Part shown: positions 56,468 through 64,000 of the stretch, in pieces
How positions within the stretch are numbered: the stretch's first letter is position 1
Layout: each line of letters begins with the position of its first letter
Assembly (NCBI GenBank): GCA_031216445.1
Contig: CM062215.1
Location: forward strand, 1,236,501-1,300,500
DNA from: Lateolabrax maculatus
Taxonomy: Eukaryota > Chordata > Actinopteri > Acropomatiformes > Lateolabracidae
Reading direction: 5' to 3'
Length of the DNA stretch: 64,000 nucleotides
The notes under the pieces: model-generated
Seen by the model: only the letters and a program-made list of their open reading frames with translations
Databases searched by the model: none
What the model was told of the DNA's origin: nothing
Program-made: the position numbers and the translations under genes

Positions 56468-59012
56468 TCACAGTTTCTTCTCCTCAAACAGCTTCTTCCA
56501 GGTTGGCATGATGTGTTCATAGATCTTCTCTATCTGTAACACACACACAAACACACCAGTTTAATATTTATATACGTATATATCACGTGGTCAAAGCACA
56601 CTTAAACAGAGACAGATTGATCTTCCCTTTTAGTTCCATTTTTAGAGTCCAGAAAGAAGTGAAAGTCTTCAATATTTCACAAGAAAACACTTTTTTGTTC
56701 TTCTTCCTTCCCCACTTATTCATCCTGAGTTTCTGAGCCAGAAGCAGCCTGAATATTCAGCTATTTAGGGATGATTTTGTTACTAAACGACAGATTTTTC
56801 TTTGACAAGTAGGTCTGTTGAAGCATTTCCCATCAGTTTTACATGTTCTTTAAATTTTAGCTGATATTTTACTTCTGATACCGGTTTGTTTCATTATCTG
56901 TTGACTTTAAATACAACTCTGTAAAAAGTGCTCAATAATCAAATATTATCATCATTATTATCCAAAAACCATCATCTCTATATGAACTGAAGAGAAGTGG
57001 GCCGAGGTCAGATCCACGAGGAGCTCCTGTTCCTCTAATGTGCAAAATGTTTGGAAAAAAGTTTGTTTATGCTACAAATGATGAGTAAATTATAAAAGAA
57101 AACAGAAGCAGAGAAATAGAACTAGAAGCCTCCTGTCCACTGACCTGCTCGGACTTCTTGACTCCGTATCTGAAGAGCGTGGCCTGGTGCTCGCTGTTAT
57201 GAAACAGGATGTCGAACGTCACCTCACGGCCCATCAGGTCGTCGATGGCCGGCTTCACCACGCTGTGGAAGTCTCTGACGGGGAACGAGTCGTCCAACAT
57301 GTTGCTGACCTGCATCCACACCACAAACACCATTTTACTACAATAACCAACCCTATCTGATGAGGTTATTAAACGTTTCCTCTCGAGTTACCTTGTATTT
57401 CTTCCCCAGCATCTCCAGTGGATCCAGTTTGACCTCTGACCTCAGAGCTCGGCCAAAGCGCGGCAGCTTGGAGTCTGAATCTGACAAACAAATACATTAA
57501 CAAGTGTTGTTTAAAGTCTGGCAGTATTTTACAGAATGAAGAAACAAGAAAGAAAAAGGCAGGTTTCTGCTCGACTATAAAGAAAATTTAACTTGATTTT
57601 AGAAGATAATGATAATGAAGATTTACAGAAATACAAAGAAATAGAAAATAAGCCTCTAAGGACTCAGAGTGAACCTCGACATGTCAGGTGGGCGACGTAG
57701 GGCACGCCGTCCTTCTCGCCGTAGTACACCGCGAAATGAGAGAAGAACTTGTTCCTGGGATACTCCACGATGTCCCCCGGGAACAACTTGGGGTGGGAAT
57801 GTTTCTGCCGACAGCAGACAAAGTGATCAACAATGAAAGCAGCCTTGAGGATTCCTGGACAGACGGATGCCACATGTGCAAAGTCGGACTTTTGAAGGAG
57901 ATGATGGAAAACTCGACCAACCTTCTTGTTATCAGTGATTATTTCCAGACAGATTTCTTATAAAGTGAAGAAATCCCTAACCCCTAACCCTAAACAAAAC
58001 CCCAAAAACGATGAGGTCATGACCGCCATGTTGGCTGATTTGAACTTCGACAGTATCTGATAATGTTGGGTGTCAGCTGCAGGAAAGCAGCGGGTTTTTT
58101 ATTTTAACCACAACATACACTGCAGTCACCTGAGCGGGAAGCCACAAAAACAGTGTTGCTGCATTATGTCATTTCCATACCATTCTGTGTATTTCCTTCG
58201 ATTTCTATTCGCTTTAAATGTTTTGTCTCTTATTTGTTTATGATGCAGCAAAACACGGTGCATCTTTCTAATAAAGCAGCTTTTAGAAAAGGTTAATATC
58301 TAATGATAGATTTAAAAAGGCCTTGACCATAGTATTAATGAGAGACTTTCTGATAAAATGTAAAATGTGCTGTTAGAAAAGTCACTCATTCACACACTGA
58401 TAAAAAGTTTCTTTAGTGTCCAGTTGAAAACGAAACAGAAATAAAAAGATCCAATAGATTGTTTGTTTTTAGTGACACTGAATTGATTCTGTGGGACACC
58501 GAAGGCTGCATTTAGTGGAGACAGATTAATGAGAAGCTTTGGAGAAACATCAACATGTGAGTCACAGCTTCTGTCAAACTGTGGAGGACAGGAAGCCGTT
58601 TCTGTAATGTAAAATGTAAATGATGGATTTTGGTAAAAAAAATACTTCTTAGAAATGTTTGACTGGTCCCTTTGGTGCTCTTTCTAATCAATTTAAGAAG
58701 ATGTGAAGGGATTTTCACTTCTTTTCAAGCCAAGAATTGTTCTCTTCAATGCCTTCACTCACTATAAAGCACTACTAAATGCTTTATTAACCACTAATAA
58801 AGCCTAATAAAGCCTAATGTATTGTATTCAAATATACCGGCTGCTATGACGACTTAATTTCCCTTCGGGGATGAATAAAGTAATCTATCTATCTATCTAT
58901 CTAATTAAAACGTGGTCCAAAACACAAAAGATTTCTGCACTTATGTGAGCGACAGAAGTGCAGATTAACAACCGAACACTGAAAGACTTGAGGTAATACT
59001 CACCAGGCCCAT
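56468..59012 (-). CDS. LRAT/PLAAT-fold protein with Cys-to-Ser active site
   Basis: Small member of the NlpC/P60-like LRAT superfamily, closest in layout to PLAAT (HRAS-like suppressor) acyltransferases. Exons: 57675-57804, 57392-57480, 57145-57309, 56468-56533. A proposed nine-nt first exon at 59004-59012 (ATGGGCCTG|GTGAGT, good context) closes the frame at 152 residues; that exon is inference. Motifs: FPGDIVEY, the two metal/catalytic-type His in SHFAVYY and VAHL, KYKVSNMLDD, and HNSEHQATLFRYGVKKSEQ, where catalytic PLAATs have an NCEHF Cys. Cys is replaced by Ser here. It ends MPTWKKLFEEKKL with no C-terminal membrane anchor. Likely lacks normal thiol acyltransferase activity, or uses Ser. 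I cannot assign an orthologue. Confidence 0.82.
58800..58905 (+). repeat. 3' tail of an L2-like LINE or dependent SINE
   Basis: 'tttcccttcggggatgaataaagtaatctatctatc' is the characteristic 3' terminus of fish L2-clade retroposons, followed by a short (CTAT)n tail. Preceding body too short to classify. Confidence 0.65.
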
Positions 59013-60756
59013 GGGTTAACGTTTTTAGCGAAGCTTTCTTCTGTGGCTTGTGAAATGAAATCCACCACACACAGGAACCTCCGTCTGCTTTACATACAGG
59101 CTGCACTGATGTGATATTCAGAAGATCATGAGTCTGTCACAGTCACGGCCGACTGCCCTCGCTCCCACCACCCTTCATCACACTTACACATCACCAAAAC
59201 TCATTTGTTTTTTGTTACATTTTGTGTCTGTGCGTCTGAGCTTCACCTCAGGTGTGTTCTTGAGGGTCGGGGTGATTTTGTTTTTGCGGGGGGGGGGGGG
59301 GATGTTTCTGCGGTTTGTACATTGGCGAGCACCGTGAGTCCTTCAGTGTCCTCGTCCCTTCAGCTCTGGGCGTGTGGAGCAGGTGTTTCCTAAACAGAGA
59401 GCGTGAAAGAGGAAGTAGCTTCAAAGCAGCTTCGGTCTGACTGGTTTTATTAGAGATATGAAGGCACTGTGAGCAACAAACCTGGCAGCCTCGCCGTGAT
59501 GATGACACACATTTACACGTTTTATCTCCCAGCCACTTAACAACCTGCTCATCTCATTTTGAGAAGGAAATCAGCACATTTCCACAAATGTTTAACTGTT
59601 TTCATTATAAATTGACAGCTTTGTTTATTCCATCATATTCTCAGCCTGATAAATTCACAGTTTTGACATTTGGATTTGATTTTAGATGAGGCAGAGCTGC
59701 CTTCCGAGCATTGATTCAATAGCTTATTGAACACATGAGTAATAATGCCTGAAGAAACTGTGTTTTGGGATCAGAAATGGGCTTCATATCACATACAGAG
59801 CCCACATTTTACAAAGAAAAGCACTAAAATAAACTTAAATAAAGACCAGGTTACAAGATTTAATAAAATCATGTCTTTCATGACTAAATTCTTTCTACTC
59901 TTCCCTGAATTGTTGTTGAGAGGTAAACAGCTGGATTTTCACTAAATCTGGGCTGGAACAAGCTACAATATTGTCTGAGTTACTAAGAGTGATTATTAAA
60001 ACCTCAGGAGTCTCCCGGTCTGGAATAACAGTATTTAATTTCCAGGATATTTCAGGCTCTGGAACGACAGCGTCGGTCCGGTTCACACAGAAAACTCGCC
60101 TCCCTCAGACAGCAGGGCTCCTGTGCATCTGCATTTTAAAATCTCCCACCGTCCAGGCTCAAATCATTTTTCATGATTTAACGCCACTGAATTGTGAGGA
60201 GGTTTGTGGCTCGATGCAGCACAGCGAGGACTCATTTTATGATATTTAATATTCTACATCTTCAGCTGTTACACGCCACAAAGTATTTGGGCCACTGGTA
60301 AGAAAAAAGTTGTTATTTCAAGATAAAAAAGGTAAAAATATTTTAAAAAGACTTTATTCTCAATATCACTTTTAGCAGTTATCATTTGTCATGATGAATG
60401 AAATATGTTGATTTACTTTGACTTTCTTGCTTGCTGACATTTTTATGGTTATTTTTCTGAATAGGCAGCTAGTTAGTCCTCTAACCGCTGCACAGGAACC
60501 CCACTGACTAAAACTTAACCCACCCAGACTTAGTCAAATCCATCTACAGCTCGGAGATGATGATCCGCACTGCTAGCAGGAAAAAACTAAATCCACAAAC
60601 TCACCCACATTTACAAAATATAGATCATCTGTAGAGAGAAAAATAAACATTTCAATTCAGCAGATTCAGGTCGAAAAAAGTCCCATTCTGACCGAGATCA
60701 GCACACGAGTCTTCGGACTGCATTCACTAAACATAAGTGTGTGTGTGCGTGCTGCG

Positions 60757-60841
<85 letters not shown>

Positions 60842-60950
60842 ACGTCCCTTGATAAAGTCAGTGCAGCATTACAGTCGTTCAGTCTGTCGAAGGCACCTGA
60901 GTTTAGCTCCAACCAGAGCTGGAGGTTCACCAGTGTATACAACATACACA

Positions 60951-61004
<54 letters not shown>

Positions 61005-61008
61005 GTAT
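59013..61008. other. Intergenic region between LRAT-fold gene and znf513
   Basis: Holds a poly-G run near 59289-59301 and the microsatellites at 60760-60840 and 60949-61001. The latter abuts the znf513 stop. No exon or RNA gene recognised. Confidence 0.55.
60760..60840. repeat. (CA)n(CT)n compound microsatellite
   Basis: About 24 CA followed by about 16 CT units. A second, smaller CT/CA tract lies at 60949-61001, 110 bp away. Confidence 0.95.
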
Positions 61009-63939
61009 CTAACTGTGCTCCTGTCCCTGGCTCTCCGGAGTATCTTTGCCCCAGGTGAGCCCGTTGACGGGGGCGTGTTTGTCCCAGCTGTCCGTGTTGT
61101 GTCCGTGTTTCCTCTGGTGGCGTTTGTAGTTGTCCCAGTGGCCCGTGGTGTAGTCGCACTCGGCGCACGCGTACGGCTTCTCGCCCGTGTGCCGCAGCAT
61201 GTGCCTCTTCAGGTTCATGCTCTGGTTGCAGGAGTAGCCGCAGACGCCGCAGTGGAACGGCTTGGCGCCCGAGTGGATGCGCTCGTGCCGTCGCAGGTTG
61301 GCGAGGTTCCCGCAGGCGTAGCTGCAGGACGGGCACTGGTAGGGCTTCTCGCCCGTGTGCACGCGCATGTGGCGCTTGAGGTTGTCGAGGTGCGAGGAGG
61401 TGTAGGGGCAGTGCGGGCAGCGGTGGGGTTTCTCCTCGGAGTGGATGTGGGCGTGGCGGGCCAGGTGGTTGGGGTAGTGGGACAGGAAGGGGCAGTGAGG
61501 GCAGCGGTACAGCTTGGAGCCACGCTGACCCCGCCGGGATCCCCGAGACACGGACGGGCTGCGGGGGGGCCCGGATCCATCTTTGGACAGCAGGTCCAAA
61601 GAGCAACGACGACACACCTGAAAATGATGACGTGATTACATGTGACGATGTGCAATTATAATATTCTCCTGGAAAACGGCTGAATTTCTATCAATTTATT
61701 CCTAAATGATAAAACTAAAGCCTGCGAGGAACAAACAGTAAAGCATCATTATATTATTGAATCTGACTGAATTTGTGAAAATGGTTTGTACCAACATATC
61801 CTATTTAATACTGTTTCCCACTAACGGGCCTGTGGTTTAATTTAGAGAAAACTAAATCACAACAGCCACATTCGTCTGAAATATTTTCATTACAAAGTTC
61901 ATGTCTAGTTTTACTTCAGGATATTGTAAAATCTGTACCTGTCCTCCGTCGGCTTCCCCCTCCCCCTCGGCCTTGTCCCCCTCCAGGTCGGCCTCCTCCA
62001 GGGTGAGGCCACACGCCCGGCAGCACAGGGGGAAGAGGAGGACGGGGAGCGGGGCGGAGGGAGAGCCGAGGCCCCCCAGCGTCTGGAGGTAACCAGAGTC
62101 CTGGGACACTCTCAGGGTCAGGTCGGAGACGACTGCACGACGGAGAGAGAAAAGCATTTAAAAAGTGATTTCTTCTGTCTAATTCTCAAATTGTACTTTG
62201 CATATTCTTTCATTTAACTCTGAAAAACATTAAAAACCTTCACCAAGACTAAGAACAGTCTTAAAAGTAAGTTTTTACAGATAATAAGAAACTTATCTCA
62301 CATCTCGGGCTCAAACTTCCTCCTTTCACTTCTTCTTATACACTCATCTTTAAATATAAAAAATCCCTTTCTGGTTCTCCTTGCCTCTGATGGGTTGACT
62401 TCCTTACTGACATCTAGTTCATTCATCACAGTTTATGTCACTGTTTCACTCACTTACTCTCCATAATTCTCGATACAGTAAAGATTAAATGTAAAACTGT
62501 CCCTCCTAATGCAGGTGAGTTCATCAGAGGTTGGCTTCAGGCTGACAAGCGCTCAACCAGAGAGAACTCTTCTTCCTCATTTTTCATCTTTCAGTTTCAT
62601 CTCCTTGGTTCCTCTTTTCTGCTCAGTGTTTCCAAAATTAAACTTCTGTAGACTAAAAAACTTAAGAATAAACCAAGAATCGACTGCATTTACTAGGATA
62701 TTTGTATTCATTCTTCTGCATCATTTCATGGATATTGTTGTCATCCTTCTCTTTTCTGACCTTTAACATGATACAAAACAATGTTAATTCTCCATCACAA
62801 GTGTTGACTGCAGGGAGATCCAACATTTGCATTTTGACGCCATAAATACGGGATTCAGTTGACAAACAGAGTCTAACTGCTGGTTTACCCCTTTAAAAAT
62901 CTATAACTCAGGGCATGGAAACCAAATCACGTAAGCTCGACTGTCAAATCTTTAAATCTTTATAATCTTCCCAAATTTACCTGCAACCAGTAGGTACAAG
63001 ATTGTTAAAATAAAAGACCTCTAAATAATTAAAACGTGTGACGACTCTCGTCATCCATGGCTTCCGACAACCAGTGGAGATGTGAAGAATACCGGCTCAT
63101 AAAAGATCTTACTCCATCTAACCCTACTGTGGTTTTTACTCTGAGCCTGGGAAACAAGACATCAGTTAGCTCCGATTTACTGTTAATGAAGCAAAACTGC
63201 GAAACATTGTTTGGTTCCAGCTCCTCCAATGTGAGGATTTGCTGCTTTTACCTGTTTTGTATCACAGTAAACTGAACATTTTGGGGTTTTGGACTGTTGG
63301 TCAAACAAAATAAGATGTGAAAATGTCGCCTTAGCGCCTGAGAATCGACGAGCCCTAATTCCTTTGTTGGAAATCCGTTATCTCGCTTATGTTCTCCCTT
63401 TGATTCGAAATAAAAACTCTTTGAGTGAACCTGCAGGTTACCTTCTTCGGTTTCCGCCTTCGTCTTTTTCCTCCTCCCTCGTCTTTTCTCCTTCTCCCTC
63501 CTCTGCGGCCTTTCCTGCGCGTGCATGCGCTGATGCCTCCGCAGGTTGCCGAGGGAGCTGCAGGCGTAGGTGCACTGGTGGCAGCGGTACGGCTTCTCCC
63601 CGGTGTGGGTGCGGGCGTGGCGCTGCAGGTTGACGAGCTGGGCCGAGGCGTAGGGGCAGGCGGGGCAGCGGTACGGCTTGTGGCCGTCGTGGGTCCTCAT
63701 ATGGCGCTTCAGATGGTTGGAGTAGCGCGAGGTGAAGGCGCACAGCGAGCAGGAGTACAGCTTCGGAGGGATGTCGCCGGCTCTGCCCGGCTTACCTACA
63801 CTTCGCCTCTTCCTGTCGGAGCCGGATCGGTCGGCCGGGTTTGACACCTCGACCTGAGAGGAGACGACCGAGGCTTCATGATGGAGGCCTTCCTCGCAGG
63901 TCAGACAGTAAAGTTCCGCCCCCAGGTCCAGGCCCACAC
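61009..63939 (-). CDS. znf513: znf513, C2H2 zinc-finger transcription factor (3' part)
   Basis: Nuclear DNA-binding regulator; human ZNF513 is linked to retinal expression and retinitis pigmentosa. Exons on the minus strand: 63442-63939 (498 nt), 61939-62132 (194 nt), 61009-61617 (609 nt with stop), all with consensus borders and compatible phases. The first has three fingers (CSLCAFTSRYSNHLKRH, CPACPYASAQLVNLQRH, CHQCTYACSSLGNLRRH) and a Lys/Arg-rich tail. The middle exon carries a Cys-X2-Cys pair (CCRACGLTLEE) continued by VCRRC. The last has five fingers, including CNQSMNLKRHMLRH and YTTGHWDNYKRHQ. The 3+5 finger layout and the linkers match ZNF513. The upstream exon(s) with the start lie beyond position 64000. 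Confidence 0.93.
63130..63350. repeat. Dispersed teleost repeat copy in znf513 intron
   Basis: 'gaggatttgctgcttttacctg', 'tggggttttggactgttggtc' and 'gatgtgaaaatgtcgcctta' match the dispersed family seen at about 4020-4420 and 49640-49870. Confidence 0.5.
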
Positions 63940-64000
63940 CTGCAACAGAATAAATCATATTTTATATGGAAACAGAAAACATGAAAGGCTCCAGACACAG

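Noticed and set aside
61003..61635. Plus-strand and alternative minus-strand long frames over znf513
   Set aside because: GC-rich zinc-finger coding sequence gives long shadow frames; only the 61009-61617 minus frame has C2H2 fingers.

Overview
This is vertebrate nuclear DNA, most probably from a teleost fish and probably a percomorph. It has split genes with GT-AG introns, many (TG)n microsatellites, teleost-type dispersed repeats, an L2-like LINE tail and hAT-type elements. No bacterial features (operons, ribosome binding sites, CRISPR) are present. Coding regions below were assembled from ORF continuity, splice-site motifs and intron phase. Each assembled gene closes in frame.

Layout. 1-3548 (minus): 5' part of clcn4, an endosomal Cl-/H+ exchanger that runs off the left edge. 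3549-5919: intergenic DNA with a dispersed repeat and the NLR poly(A) signal. 5920-44383 (minus): one very large NOD-like receptor gene with a CARD exon, a NACHT exon, a tandem array of 14 related phase-2 exons (40896 down to 9056) and eight further C-terminal LRR-type exons ending in a normal stop. The array introns are themselves duplicated. They hold a triplicated endogenous-retrovirus env-LTR fragment, a solo LTR, an 850-bp repeat present three times and a 0.75-kb TG microsatellite. 44405-48944: NLR 5' leader exons and a candidate TATA/IRF promoter, a clean 1.2-kb hAT-like element with 8-bp target duplications, and a diverged duplication that preserves its empty site. 48945-55652 (plus): complete 18-exon ephx2. 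56468-59012 (minus): a small LRAT/PLAAT-fold gene. 61009-63939 (minus): 3' part of znf513, with eight C2H2 fingers visible.

The genes are independent transcription units, so no joint pathway is implied. The most unusual system is the NLR gene. Fourteen copies of one symmetric exon of about 450 nt, nearly identical in their 3' halves and variable in an aspartate tract, lie between the NACHT module and ordinary LRR exons. One copy is frameshifted but could be skipped without loss of frame. The inferred mature protein without that exon is 3,274 residues. Other points of note are an ephx2 N-terminal phosphatase domain that has lost its catalytic residues, GT microsatellites sitting directly on five ephx2 3' splice sites, and a PLAAT-like protein whose catalytic Cys position is Ser.
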